Assembly (NCBI RefSeq): GCF_003337575.1
Contig: NZ_QPJM01000009.1
Span: 1 to 64,000 of the forward strand
DNA: 64,000 nucleotides
Origin: Phyllobacterium bourgognense
GTDB lineage: Bacteria > Pseudomonadota > Alphaproteobacteria > Rhizobiales > Rhizobiaceae
Direction: 5' to 3'
The position numbers and the translations under genes were made by a program. Position 1 is the first letter of the stretch; each line of letters opens with the position of its first letter. Below are positions 53,408 through 63,100 of the stretch, one piece after another. A model generated the notes under the pieces. The model did not search any database. It was not told the DNA's origin and saw only the letters and a program-made list of their open reading frames with translations.

Positions 53408-54511
53408 CTAGTCGGACCGTGCATCGGCCAAGCCTTCAACAAGGTTGAACATAAAAAGCGACTTGGCTGGAATGCACACTCTTACTGTCTCGCCCTGATT
53501 GAACGGGGTATCAGCGTCGACAAGGATCTCGTTCTCACCCAGCCTGATTGCGTGACGCCAATGACCACCCGGATAGCTGACGCTTGTAACCTGACCACGT
53601 AACTCCAGCGTACCAGGTTGCAGAACCGTCTTATCCTCAGAACGTGCAAGACGTGCCGCCTCGGCACGGAAACGCAGTTCAATCGGGCCGGTTGCCAATG
53701 TCCGTCCGGCAAGTGCTGTTACGATCGACGGGTTGAACGAACCTTCCATGAGTTCGACCTGCTCGCCATGGACTCGGGCCTGCATCGACAGGAGATTCTC
53801 AGCCCCCATGAATGCAGCCACGAAAGGGGAGGCGGGCTTGTTGTAGACATCTTCCGGTGACCCCTCCTGTTCAATACGACCTGCATTCATGATGATGATG
53901 CGGTCTGCCATCACCATCGCTTCTTCGCGGTCGTGGGTGACATGGATCGCAGTGATGCCGAGCCGCTTCTGCAGAGAGCGAATTTCATGTCGCACCGTAA
54001 GGCGAATGCGCGCATCGAGATTGGAAAGTGGCTCATCAAGCAGCAGGATTTCCGGATCGATTGCCAGGGCCCGGCCGAGCGCGACGCGCTGCCGCTGTCC
54101 CCCCGAAAGCTGTCCAGGTTTGCGATCGCCAAGCCCCGCAAGGCCGAGCAGATTCTGCATCTCGTTGACCCGCGCGTCGATGTTCTCTCGCGACTGCCTC
54201 TGCAACTTCAACCCGTAGCCGATATTCTGGGCAACAGTCATGTGCGGCCACAGCGCATAGGACTGGAAAACCAGCGCCATGCCGCGTTTGTCCGGCGGCA
54301 TTTGCGTAACGTCGCGATCCGCCACCCGGATCGAACCGGAATATGGTTTGGTAAATCCGGCGATCGTGCGCAATAGCGTTGTCTTGCCACAGCCCGACGA
54401 GCCCAGCAGAGCGACGAATTCGCCCTTATGAATACCGAGGTCAAGCTTATCGAGAACGGTCGTTGTGCCATAGCCAACGCTCATCGTCTCGACCGAGAGA
54501 AATGGCCGCAT
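53408..54511 (-). CDS. ABC transporter ATPase (PotA/UgpC/FbpC type)
   Basis: 367 residues. The ATPase domain has Walker A GSSGCGKTT, Q-loop VFQSYALWPHMTV, signature LSGGQRQRVALG, Walker B ILLLDEPLSNLDA and VTHDREEAM. A C-terminal TOBE-type domain follows (about residues 280-360). First gene of the minus-strand operon ATPase - SBP - permease - permease - LacI - phosphodiesterase; divergent from the next binding protein at 54764 with a 250-bp promoter region between them. Confidence 0.92.
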   Translation of the reverse strand: MRPFLSVETMSVGYGTTTVLDKLDLGIHKGEFVALLGSSGCGKTTLLRTIAGFTKPYSGSIRVADRDVTQMPPDKRGMALVFQSYALWPHMTVAQNIGYGLKLQRQSRENIDARVNEMQNLLGLAGLGDRKPGQLSGGQRQRVALGRALAIDPEILLLDEPLSNLDARIRLTVRHEIRSLQKRLGITAIHVTHDREEAMVMADRIIIMNAGRIEQEGSPEDVYNKPASPFVAAFMGAENLLSMQARVHGEQVELMEGSFNPSIVTALAGRTLATGPIELRFRAEAARLARSEDKTVLQPGTLELRGQVTSVSYPGGHWRHAIRLGENEILVDADTPFNQGETVRVCIPAKSLFMFNLVEGLADARSD

Positions 54512-54763
54512 ACTTCAGTTCCACCCTATTGCGCAGCTGTGCAATTTTTCCTTGTACTGTCTGTTCATAACAGCCACGTGACAAGCGAAAAATATTGAAG
54601 CTGCAAATGCACAATTGCGCCAGCCTGATGATATCCGACAGCGAAAGTGCGACTTTCGTGTATATGTCATAGAATCGTTATCCGGCTTGTATAAGGGTGG
54701 CCAGTCCGTATGTGCCCGCATAAAAGAGAAGCGGGCTTGTCTCGTTTAATAAAGGGAATCATC
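54512..54763. promoter_or_regulatory. Divergent promoter region between two ABC systems
   Basis: About 250 bp between the ATPase start (minus) and the binding-protein start (plus). AT-rich near 54,640-54,700. I see no clear Pho box, Fur/RirA-type or palindromic operator. The AAAGGGA ribosome site of the plus-strand gene is at 54751-54757. Confidence 0.4.
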
Positions 54764-55738
54764 GTGCGTCAAATTCTCGCCGCTGCAATTTTACTGGCCG
54801 CCGGGCTGCATCCGGCCTTCGCCGCTGATGGTAAACTCGTTCTCTATACAAGTCAGCCCAACACCGATGCACAAAAGACGACGGACGCCTTTATGGCAAA
54901 GAACCCCGGCATCAAGGTCGAATGGGTTCGTGACGGAACGCCTAAGATCATGGCCAAGCTGCGGGCCGAGATCGAAGCGGGCAATCCCCAACCCGATGTT
55001 CTTTTGATTTCAGATGTTGTGACAATGGAAGGTTTGAAGAAAGAGGGCCGACTTCTCGCGTTCAAGGATGCCGATACCAACGGCATCGACCCGGCGCTGC
55101 TGGACAAGGACGGAACCTATTTCTCCACCAAACTCATCACGACCGGCATCGTCTACAACACGAAGGCGCCTTTCGTTCCCGCGAGCTGGAGCGACCTGAC
55201 CAAGCCCGAGGCCAAGAATCTGGTCAGTATGCCAAGCCCGCTGACATCGGGTGCAGCGATGATCCATACGGTGACGTTGACGGAAAACCTGCCACAGGGC
55301 TGGGATTTCTATGCCGAGCTCGCCAGGAATGGTGCGCAGGCCGCAGGCGGCAATGGCGATGTCCTCAAAGCTGTCAGCGGTGGCGACAAGCTTTTCGGCA
55401 TGATCGTCGATTACATGCCAATCCGCGAAAAGGCCAAAGGCGCGCCGGTCGAGTTCGTATTTCCGAAGGAAGGCGTCTCGGCCGTAACCGAACCGGTCGC
55501 CATTCTCTCTACGGCTAAAAACCCCGAGGCAGCAAAAGCCTTCGTCAACTTCCTTCTATCTGAAGAAGGACAGAAGCTGGCCGTCACCATGGGGTATATC
55601 CCTGCGCGTCCCGATGCCGGCCTTCCGGCCGGCTATCCGGATCGTTCTGCCATCAAGGTGCTGGCGTTCGATGCAGCCGGCGCGTTGGCGAACGACACGG
55701 CGAACAAAGAAAAATTCAGCGAAGTCATGGGGCAGTAA
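54764..55738 (+). CDS. ABC solute-binding protein (Fe(III)/2-aminoethylphosphonate type)
   Basis: 324 residues from a GTG at 54764 with AAAGGGA ahead; the frame is open to 54710, but the signal peptide (VRQILAAAILLAAGLHPAFA) begins at this GTG. The mature start KLVLYTSQPNTDAQKTTDAF is the typical N-terminus of AfuA/FbpA-like and PhnS-like binding proteins, followed by KPEAKNLVSMPSPLTSGAAM and AKAFVNFLLSEEGQKLA. No obvious iron-binding Tyr-Tyr pair, so iron is not proven. Followed by a strong hairpin and the double permease. Confidence 0.88.
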   Translation: MRQILAAAILLAAGLHPAFAADGKLVLYTSQPNTDAQKTTDAFMAKNPGIKVEWVRDGTPKIMAKLRAEIEAGNPQPDVLLISDVVTMEGLKKEGRLLAFKDADTNGIDPALLDKDGTYFSTKLITTGIVYNTKAPFVPASWSDLTKPEAKNLVSMPSPLTSGAAMIHTVTLTENLPQGWDFYAELARNGAQAAGGNGDVLKAVSGGDKLFGMIVDYMPIREKAKGAPVEFVFPKEGVSAVTEPVAILSTAKNPEAAKAFVNFLLSEEGQKLAVTMGYIPARPDAGLPAGYPDRSAIKVLAFDAAGALANDTANKEKFSEVMGQ

Positions 55739-55744
55739 AGCTCT

Positions 55745-57496
55745 TTGGCTGTTACCCAATTTCTCCGCCGAGGCGAAAGACCCGCGTCACGCGACGCGGG
55801 TTTTATCCCAATCCTGTGGCGAAAGCTTCGCTACTATACGCGGCTTTCGAGTCTGGCCGTTCTGATAGTCATTTTTCTGCTGAGCCTCGTCCCCGTGCTG
55901 CGCCTCGTGTCGACGGCCATTGCTCCCGGCGGCGAAGTTGATTTGGCCACTTTCGCAAGCCGTCTTTCAAGCCCGGCGGTCATCCGCGCAACGTTCAATA
56001 CGCTTGACACGTCCTTCTTCGGTGCGTTGCTGGCACTCATGATCGGTGCGCCCTTTGCCGTTGCGCTATCGATGACCGATTTGCCGGGACGGCGGACACT
56101 AAGTTTTCTATTGCTGCTGCCGTTGATGATCGCGCCGCAAGTCATGGCGCTGTCGTGGCTGCATCTGTTCGGACCATCGAGCACCTTGCTCGGAGCGCTC
56201 AATCTCTCGCCCCTCCCAGGCACCGTCAATCCTCTGCTCGGCCGCAAGGGCATTATCCTGCTTTACGCCATTCAACACGCGCCGATCATCTTCATCACGC
56301 TGCGTGCAGGGCTCACGCGCATCCCGCGGGATCTTATTGAAGCGGCGCGTTCATCGGGCTCTTCGCCGCTCCGTGTCGTTCTCACCATTATCCTGCCGAT
56401 GGTTCGGCCATATCTAGTCGCCGCAACGGCGCTTGCCTTCGTCTCTGGCGTCGGCAATTTCGGCATACCCGCGCTGCTCGGCATGCCGGTCAATTATCTG
56501 ACGTTGACAACGCTGATCTATCAGCGAATTTCCAGCTTCGGCCCAAGCGTATTGCCGCAAGTTGCGGCGCTCTCCGTCCTGATTGCCACCCTGGCGCTGC
56601 TCGGTGTCACGTTGCAGGCGCTGGCCCTGCGCCGCGCTGGCCATCGTTACACGGCCGGAACACCTGCGCGTTTCACTTTGGGACGTTGGCGGTTGCCGCT
56701 CGCACTGCTGGGCTGGATCGCTATATTGTTCATGCTCATCCTCCCTGTTCTCGCCTTGGTAACGACTGCGCTTATTCCGTCATTCGGTGTACCGCTTAAC
56801 TGGGCTACGTTGACCTTTTCCAACTTCGAGGAAGTGCTGTTTCGTCAGGCTTCGACCAATCGCGCTTTCCGCAATTCCACAATCCTGGCTGGTGGTGCGG
56901 CTTTGATCCTCGCCGTCGGCGCCATTCCTTTGGCGAGCGGCCTCGAGCGCTTTTCGCGCCTGTCGCAACGCGTATTGCATGGGATGATCGAATTGCCCTA
57001 TGCGCTGCCGGGCATCGTCCTCGCTATCGCCTGCATTCTGCTGTTCCTGCGGCCGCTGCCATTCATCGGTAGCCTCTACGCTACGCCATGGATCATCCTC
57101 GCGGCTTATCTCATGCGGTTCTTCGCACTCGCCATGAAACCGGTCACCGCTGCTATTGGCCAGATGTCGCGAGATCTGGACGAGGCCGCAGCGGTGTCGG
57201 GTGCTTACCCCCTGCGCCGGATGATGACGATCACCGCGCCGCTGGCCGCACCAGCCGCCGTCGCAGGCGCGCTCCTGGTGTTCATGAGCGCTTTCAACGA
57301 GCTGACAGTCTCCGCATTGTTGTGGTCAAGCGGCAACGAAACCCTGGGCGTCGTGCTGTTCAGCCTGGAAGAGGCCGGGCTCGGGACCCAGGCGGCGGCA
57401 ATCGCAGTCACGACCATTGTCATCGTCCTGGTATTGCTTCTCGTCCTTGACCGGCTTGGCCGGAAGCTCCCCGCGGGCGTCTTACCCTGGCGTTGA
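55745..57496 (+). CDS. Fused double-length ABC permease (FbpB/AfuB-like)
   Basis: 583 residues containing two permease units in one chain, as usual in ferric-iron and related importers. The first coupling loop is IPRDLIEAARSSGSSPLRVV and the second is MSRDLDEAAAVSGAYPLRRM. About twelve hydrophobic segments. The only standard start in frame is a TTG at 55745, seven bases after the binding-protein stop and without a convincing Shine-Dalgarno. A terminator-like hairpin lies inside the first codons (55781-55800), so the N-terminus is uncertain. Confidence 0.88.
   Translation: MAVTQFLRRGERPASRDAGFIPILWRKLRYYTRLSSLAVLIVIFLLSLVPVLRLVSTAIAPGGEVDLATFASRLSSPAVIRATFNTLDTSFFGALLALMIGAPFAVALSMTDLPGRRTLSFLLLLPLMIAPQVMALSWLHLFGPSSTLLGALNLSPLPGTVNPLLGRKGIILLYAIQHAPIIFITLRAGLTRIPRDLIEAARSSGSSPLRVVLTIILPMVRPYLVAATALAFVSGVGNFGIPALLGMPVNYLTLTTLIYQRISSFGPSVLPQVAALSVLIATLALLGVTLQALALRRAGHRYTAGTPARFTLGRWRLPLALLGWIAILFMLILPVLALVTTALIPSFGVPLNWATLTFSNFEEVLFRQASTNRAFRNSTILAGGAALILAVGAIPLASGLERFSRLSQRVLHGMIELPYALPGIVLAIACILLFLRPLPFIGSLYATPWIILAAYLMRFFALAMKPVTAAIGQMSRDLDEAAAVSGAYPLRRMMTITAPLAAPAAVAGALLVFMSAFNELTVSALLWSSGNETLGVVLFSLEEAGLGTQAAAIAVTTIVIVLVLLLVLDRLGRKLPAGVLPWR
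55781..55800 (+). terminator. Intercistronic hairpin followed by T-run
   Basis: CCCGCGTC - ACGC - GACGCGGG then TTTTAT: an 8-bp GC stem with a T-run, like a rho-independent terminator, between the binding-protein and permease genes. It probably lowers permease expression relative to the binding protein by partial termination or protects the upstream mRNA. Confidence 0.6.
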
Positions 57497-57498
57497 GA

Positions 57499-57543
57499 GC
57501 AATTCCAGGAAAAGTGGGAACCGGTTTTTCCGTCCGGAATTGC
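57499..57543. repeat. Rhizobial-type palindromic intergenic repeat
   Basis: GCAATTCC and GGAATTGC end a 45-bp imperfect palindrome (inner arms AGGAAAA / TTTTTCCG). I recall this sequence type (AATTCCAGGAAAAGTG) as abundant between genes in Rhizobium, Agrobacterium and relatives. It sits between two convergent genes. Confidence 0.6.
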
Positions 57544-57558
57544 GTGAAAACTAAGAGT

Positions 57559-57593
57559 TAGAGCAACTCCGTGTTTCGAAGAAAGTTGCTCTA
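57559..57593 (-). terminator. Hairpin at the end of the convergent ATPase gene
   Basis: TAGAGCAACT and AGTTGCTCTA form a 10-bp perfect stem whose right arm includes the stop codon of the minus-strand ATPase. It is followed by AT-rich sequence on that strand. Likely terminator. Confidence 0.5.
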
Positions 57594-58625
57594 AGGAATG
57601 ATCCAGGCGTCGCTAACGCCGAGATGAACCTTGCTTCCAGGGGGGAGGGGATGCGGGCTATCGAGCGTCAGCCGCTCGCCATTGGCTAGTTCGAGCCACG
57701 TTTCGTGCACCGGTCCGCGATAGGTGCTCTGCTGAACGACAGCAGCGAGACCCTGATCGGAAGGAGTGACGGCCTCTGGACGCAGCAGGACCTGCACATT
57801 ATCCGTACCGTTGGCCTGTCCACGTGCGGTGACTTGTGTGCCCCCGATATCGACGATTGTTGATTGGCCGTTCCTGCGCACGACTGTGCCGGAGACAACC
57901 GTCCCGCGGCCGATAAACCCCGCCACTCTTCGGTCGGCTGGCGAATGATAGACTTGCGCAGGGGAGGCGATCTGCAGGATATTTCCCGAACTCATGACCG
58001 CGACACGATCGGACAGCGCGAGTGCTTCCGATTGATCATGCGTCACATAGACGATTGTCGCGCGCGTGCGACGGTGGATCTCGCGAAATGCTTCGACCAT
58101 CGAAGCCCGCAAATGCATGTCGAGATTGGCGAGCGGCTCATCGAAAAGAATAGTCTTTGCATCCGCGACGAGGCAGCGTGCGAGAGCAACCCGCTGACGC
58201 TGACCACCGGAAAGCTCCTCGATCCCACGCTTGGCGTAGCCATCCAGGCCCACACTGTCGAGGACGGCAGCGACGCGCCTCGCAATCTCGTCCTTACCCA
58301 CCTTTCGCGTCTTCAAGGGATAGGCGACATTTGCAGCCACATCCATGTGCGGCCAAAGGGCATACGACTGAAAGACGACACCGACACCGCGCTCCTCCGG
58401 CTTCTTTTGGCTCTTCGCATCGGCGATCAGCTCGTCACCAAACGACAGCTGCCCGCCATCCGGTGCTTCAAAGCCTGCGATCAGCCGCAGCAACGTGGTC
58501 TTGCCGCAACCGGATGGGCCGAGCAATGAGGTGAACGACCCGGCTGGAAAATCGATCGAGATATCATTGAGCGCGGTGACGTCGCCAAAGCGTTTTGTCA
58601 GGTTCTGGATGCGGATTTCGGTCAT
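57591..58625 (-). CDS. ABC transporter ATPase (FbpC/PotA type)
   Basis: 344 residues. Walker A GPSGCGKTT, Q-loop VFQSYALWPHMDV, signature LSGGQRQRVALA, Walker B TILFDEPLANLDM, switch VTHDQSEAL and a C-terminal TOBE-like domain (from about residue 240). It converges on the binding-protein/permease pair at 54764-57496, which lacks its own ATPase, and is its likely energy subunit. Placing the ATPase on the opposite strand is unusual for this class. Confidence 0.9.
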   Translation of the reverse strand: MTEIRIQNLTKRFGDVTALNDISIDFPAGSFTSLLGPSGCGKTTLLRLIAGFEAPDGGQLSFGDELIADAKSQKKPEERGVGVVFQSYALWPHMDVAANVAYPLKTRKVGKDEIARRVAAVLDSVGLDGYAKRGIEELSGGQRQRVALARCLVADAKTILFDEPLANLDMHLRASMVEAFREIHRRTRATIVYVTHDQSEALALSDRVAVMSSGNILQIASPAQVYHSPADRRVAGFIGRGTVVSGTVVRRNGQSTIVDIGGTQVTARGQANGTDNVQVLLRPEAVTPSDQGLAAVVQQSTYRGPVHETWLELANGERLTLDSPHPLPPGSKVHLGVSDAWIIP

Positions 58626-58883
58626 GCGCAGATTTTACAATCCTTTCTGCAATTAGACACCGGCTATGCTGCGTTTGCGTAACAATTGTGTGACGAGCAG
58701 TTGATGTCGGACATGCGTATTAGAAAAAACCCAGATAGCGTCTGTGATTAACGCCGGAAGCACTGCCACGAAGGTTCCAATCATTACGAAACTATAATTT
58801 GAAATGGCCTTCGGAGTCGTTAGTGCTTGCGCATTAGGGGAAGGCGGGCTCCCACGGCGTACCGCCACGAAAGAGATGTCGTC
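58626..58883. promoter_or_regulatory. Divergent promoter region, ATPase / RND efflux operon
   Basis: 258 bp with no gene. Holds the ribosome binding site AAAGAGATG of the efflux operon and AT-rich promoter-like sequence; no clear repressor palindrome seen. Confidence 0.35.
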
Positions 58884-60107
58884 ATGAAGCGTATCGGCCT
58901 TTTGCTAGGTGCAGCACTCATTGCCGGTATTGGCTATTTTGTCGTCTATCCCGAACTATACCAACACGCATCTCCACCGGCACAGAGCACATCATCAGGC
59001 GATACATCGCCCGCTAGCGGCAAGGTTCGTAAAGGGGGAGGAACGGCCTCTGTTGTGGTTGCATCTGCCAAATCGGAGGATGTACCTGTCACCAAGACAA
59101 TCGTTGCCACGATGGAGCCGATCGACACAGTCGCCGTAAAGCCACAGATCGACGGCGTTGTCGTCGCAACCGAAGTCACCGACGGTCAAATGGTCAAGAC
59201 AGGAGACGTGCTTTTCCAACTTGATGATCGTGCAATCCGCGCCATGATCGACAAGGATCAAGCACTGCTTGCCAAGGACCAGGCAAGTCTGGTCGCTGCA
59301 AATCTCGATCTGACAAGTGCCCAAGACCTGCAAAAACGCAACGTCGATACCAATCAGCAGGTCTATCAGTTCGAAGCCGCCGTAAAGGTGCTGGAAGCAA
59401 CGATCAATATGGACAAGGCGCAGATTGCGGCTGATCAGGTGCAACTATCTTATATGACGATCACGGCGCCGATCGACGGGCGCGTGGGCGTCGTCAACAC
59501 ATCCGTCGGCAACTTTGTGCGCAACAACGATACGAACGCCCTTCTCACTATTACCAAAATGGCGCCGCTGCGTGTTGCCTTTGTCATTGCCGAACGTGAC
59601 CTGCCCGCGCTCCGATCAGCGGTGGCAGATCATCCGACGCCGGTCCAGGTCAAACTTCCCGGCAGCAACGATACGGTCGCGACAGGTACTTTGAATTTCA
59701 TCGATTCGAGTGTCGACACATCTTCCGGCACGGTGGTTCTGAAGGCAGATATCGCCAATATGGACGGTGCGCTTTGGCCGGGACAGTATGTTACGGCTGT
59801 AGTGGAACTCACAGTTCACAAGAATGCCACGACTGTGCCGCTTGTCGCCATTCAGCAGGGTAATGACGGCTCGTTCGTTTTCCTCGTTCATTCCAACAAG
59901 ACAGTCGCAAAACAGAACATCACACTGACTGACATGGTGGGCGACACCGCAGTTGTCGCTTCCGGCATAGCGCCTGGCGATCAGGTTGTGGTCGATGGCC
60001 AGCTTCACTTGCAAGACGGCTCACCCGTCCAGACGAGCACACAGGCGGCGGATATAGCATCGTCGATCATTAGCCCGGTTTCCGGAGCTTTAGAGGCTGC
60101 TAAATGA
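58884..60107 (+). CDS. RND efflux periplasmic adaptor (membrane fusion protein)
   Basis: 407 residues from ATG 58884. One N-terminal membrane anchor (GLLLGAALIAGIGYFVVYPE), then the adaptor plan: beta-barrel/lipoyl halves (VAVKPQIDGVVVATEVTDGQ and TITAPIDGRVGVVNTSVGNF) flanking a coiled coil (residues about 135-190), then the membrane-proximal part (GIAPGDQVVVDGQLHLQDGS). It connects the inner-membrane pump to an outer-membrane channel. Its stop overlaps the pump start (ATGA). No outer-membrane factor gene follows. Confidence 0.9.
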   Translation: MKRIGLLLGAALIAGIGYFVVYPELYQHASPPAQSTSSGDTSPASGKVRKGGGTASVVVASAKSEDVPVTKTIVATMEPIDTVAVKPQIDGVVVATEVTDGQMVKTGDVLFQLDDRAIRAMIDKDQALLAKDQASLVAANLDLTSAQDLQKRNVDTNQQVYQFEAAVKVLEATINMDKAQIAADQVQLSYMTITAPIDGRVGVVNTSVGNFVRNNDTNALLTITKMAPLRVAFVIAERDLPALRSAVADHPTPVQVKLPGSNDTVATGTLNFIDSSVDTSSGTVVLKADIANMDGALWPGQYVTAVVELTVHKNATTVPLVAIQQGNDGSFVFLVHSNKTVAKQNITLTDMVGDTAVVASGIAPGDQVVVDGQLHLQDGSPVQTSTQAADIASSIISPVSGALEAAK

Positions 60108-63100
60108 ATATTTCATCGGTCTTCATCCGCCGGCCAATTGCAACAATTCTGCTTTCCATCGCGCTCGCGGCATCGGGCCTTTTTGCTTACAATTTCATTC
60201 CGGTCGCCGCGCTGCCTGAAGTCGATTTTCCGATCATAACGGTTTCCGCCCAGCTTCCTGGCGCAGCACCGGATACCATGGCAAGCTCCGTCGCGACGCC
60301 ACTGATCAAACAGTTCTCGACGATACAGGCCATCTCGACGATCAGTTCCACGAGCACTGAGGGCGCGACGCATATCACGCTCGAATTCGATCTGAACCGC
60401 AACATTGATCAGGCCGCCGCCGACGTTCAGGCGGCAATCGCAAGCACTCTGCGCCAGCTCCCAGCCAACATGACGACTCCCCCGAGCTATCGAAAGAGCA
60501 ATCCCGCCGATGCACCGGTCGTTCTCGTGGCGTTGCAAAGCGATACGATGCAGCTTTCGAAACTCGACGACTACGCCGAGAACGTCATGTCTCCCGCGTT
60601 TTCGACGATCAACGGCGTCGGAGAAGTCCAGGTCTTTGGCACCAAGCAATATGCCGTGCGCGTCGAGGTCGATCCGGAGGCGGTGACCGCACGCGGCATT
60701 GGCCTCGATGAACTGACGGCTGCCGTCGCCAGCAAGAATTCGATCGCTCCTGTTGGAACGATCTCCAGCCCGACACAGCAGATGGCGATTGAAGCCGATA
60801 CGCAGGCGCAAAACGCCGACACGTTCCGCCAGATCATCGTCAAATCGGCGAATGGCAAGCTGGTTCGCCTGGGCGATGTGGCCCGCGTCATCGATTCCGT
60901 TGCCACCACGCAGACCGAGAGCCGATATGATGGCAAGCCATCGCTTGTTCTCGGCGTTTTTCGCCAGCCGGGTGCCAACACCGTCGACGTGGTGGACCGC
61001 GTCAAGGCGATCCTCCCGCAATTCGAGCAGGACCTTGGACCTTCGGCAAGCATCCACATCTTGAATGACCGCTCGGCTTCTATCCGGCAGGCGGTGTCGG
61101 ACGTGCAATTCACACTGCTTTTGACGATTGGCCTCGTTATCCTCGTGATCTTCATCTTCTTGCGGCGGGTGAGCGCAACGATGATCCCGATCGTCGCTGT
61201 CCCGCTTTCGTTGATCGCCACACTTGGCGCGATGTATGTGCTCGGGTTTTCGATCGACAACATCTCGTTGCTTGGTTTGACCCTGTCTGTCGGACTGGTC
61301 GTCGATGATGCGATCGTCATGCTGGAAAACATAGCTCGCCATATAGAAAATGGCATGGCTCCGCTCGAGGCGGCACTAAAGGGTAGCGAGGAGATCGGCT
61401 TTACCATCATCTCGATCACCACGTCGCTGGTTGCCGTGTTCATCCCGATCCTGCTGATGGGCGGCGTCGTCGGGCGTATCTTCAACGAATTCGCCGTCGT
61501 TGTGACAGTGGCCATCGTTGCCTCGGCGCTGATATCCCTCACGCTGACGCCGATGCTCTGCAGCCATCTGCCTCCCGAAAAGCATACCGATGGCGAAAAG
61601 AAGAAACCGCTCACCGAGCGCATTTTCGACGCGGTGCAGTCGGGTTACGGCCGCGTTCTTGACCTTTGCCTGCGCGCACGCCCCGTCGTCCTTGGCGTAT
61701 TCCTGCTGACCGTCGTCGCAACCGGCTATCTCTTCGCAACGATTAACAAGGGTTTTCTGCCGACTGAGGATATCGGGCAGTTATCCATCTCGACCGAGGC
61801 ACGCCAGGACATCTCGTTCGATGCCATGGTGGTGCTGCAGAAAAAGGTCGCGGATGCGATTTCAAGCAAGCCCTATGTTGCGCATGTCGTATCCACGGTT
61901 GGCGGCGGCTTCAACTCCGCCAGTCTCAATCAGGGGCGAATGTTCGTCGAGCTGAAACCAAAAGCCGAGCGACTGGCGCTTGAACCGCTTCTCCGCGATC
62001 TGCGCCAGACCTTGTCCAAGATTCCCGGGATTACCAGCTATCCTGTCGCGGTGCAGAACCTGCGTATCGGCGGCGTCTCCTCCAATGCGCAATATCAATA
62101 CAATCTTCAAAGTGTCACTTCGACGGACCTCTATCCATGTTCGCAGAAAATCCTGCTGGCGATGCAGCAGGAACGCCAGACCTTCGTCGACGTATCAAGC
62201 AATCTGCAGAACAACGCGCTTCAGGCGAATCTGGTGATCGATGAGGACAAGGCGCAGATGCTCGGTATCAATGCCGATCAGTTGCGCAATACGTTCTACT
62301 ACGCTTTCGGTACCAATCAGGCATCTACTATATTCTCGACGGCTGATAGCTATCAGGTCATTCTCGAGCTGGATCCAGACATTCCCTGGACGACCGACAA
62401 GCTTGACCAGATGCAGATCCGCTCGCCAACCACAGGCAAGCTGATACCGCTCTCAGCCTTCGCCCATGTCGAGCGCAAGACGGGGCTGCTGGCTGTCAGC
62501 CAATTGGGACAGTTGCCTGCTGTCACGATTTCCTTCAATCTGCCGCAGGGTGTCTCTCTCGGTCAGGCGGTACAGAAGCTTGATGCTTTAAAAACGCAAT
62601 TAGGTGTACCTGAAACCATCACGTCGAGCTTTACCGGTACCGCCCAGGTGTTCCAGCAATCCCTCGCCAACCAGGGTCTGCTTGTCGGTGCGGCAATCCT
62701 GACGATCTATATCGTCCTCGGCATCCTCTACGAAAGCTTCGTCCACCCGCTCACCATTTTGACAGGACTGCCTGCGGCCGCTGCAGGCGCACTCGCTACG
62801 CTGGAGTTGTTCGGTTACGATCTCAGCGTCATTGCGATCATCGGCATCCTGATGCTGATCGGCATCGTCAAGAAGAACGCAATCATGATGGTCGACTTTG
62901 CGCTTGTTCGCCAAAGAGCCGGTGAAACCTCGTTTGATGCCATTCGCGAAGCCTGTCTCGTGCGTTTCCGGCCAATCATGATGACGACCCTCGCTGCCCT
63001 CATGGGTACGATTCCCATCGCCATTGGCGCAGGAGCAAGCTCCGAGCTTCGCCAACCGCTTGGTGTGGCAGTGGTCGGCGGTCTCGTGGTCTCCCAGATC

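Noticed and set aside
54512-54763. Possible Pho box or iron-responsive operator between the two ABC systems
   Set aside because: No two-repeat CTGTCAT pattern or clear palindrome could be found, so no site is called.
60113-61342. Long minus-strand frame (409 codons) opposite the RND pump
   Set aside because: Antisense to a clearly real pump gene; arginine/aspartate/histidine-rich composition typical of antisense frames.
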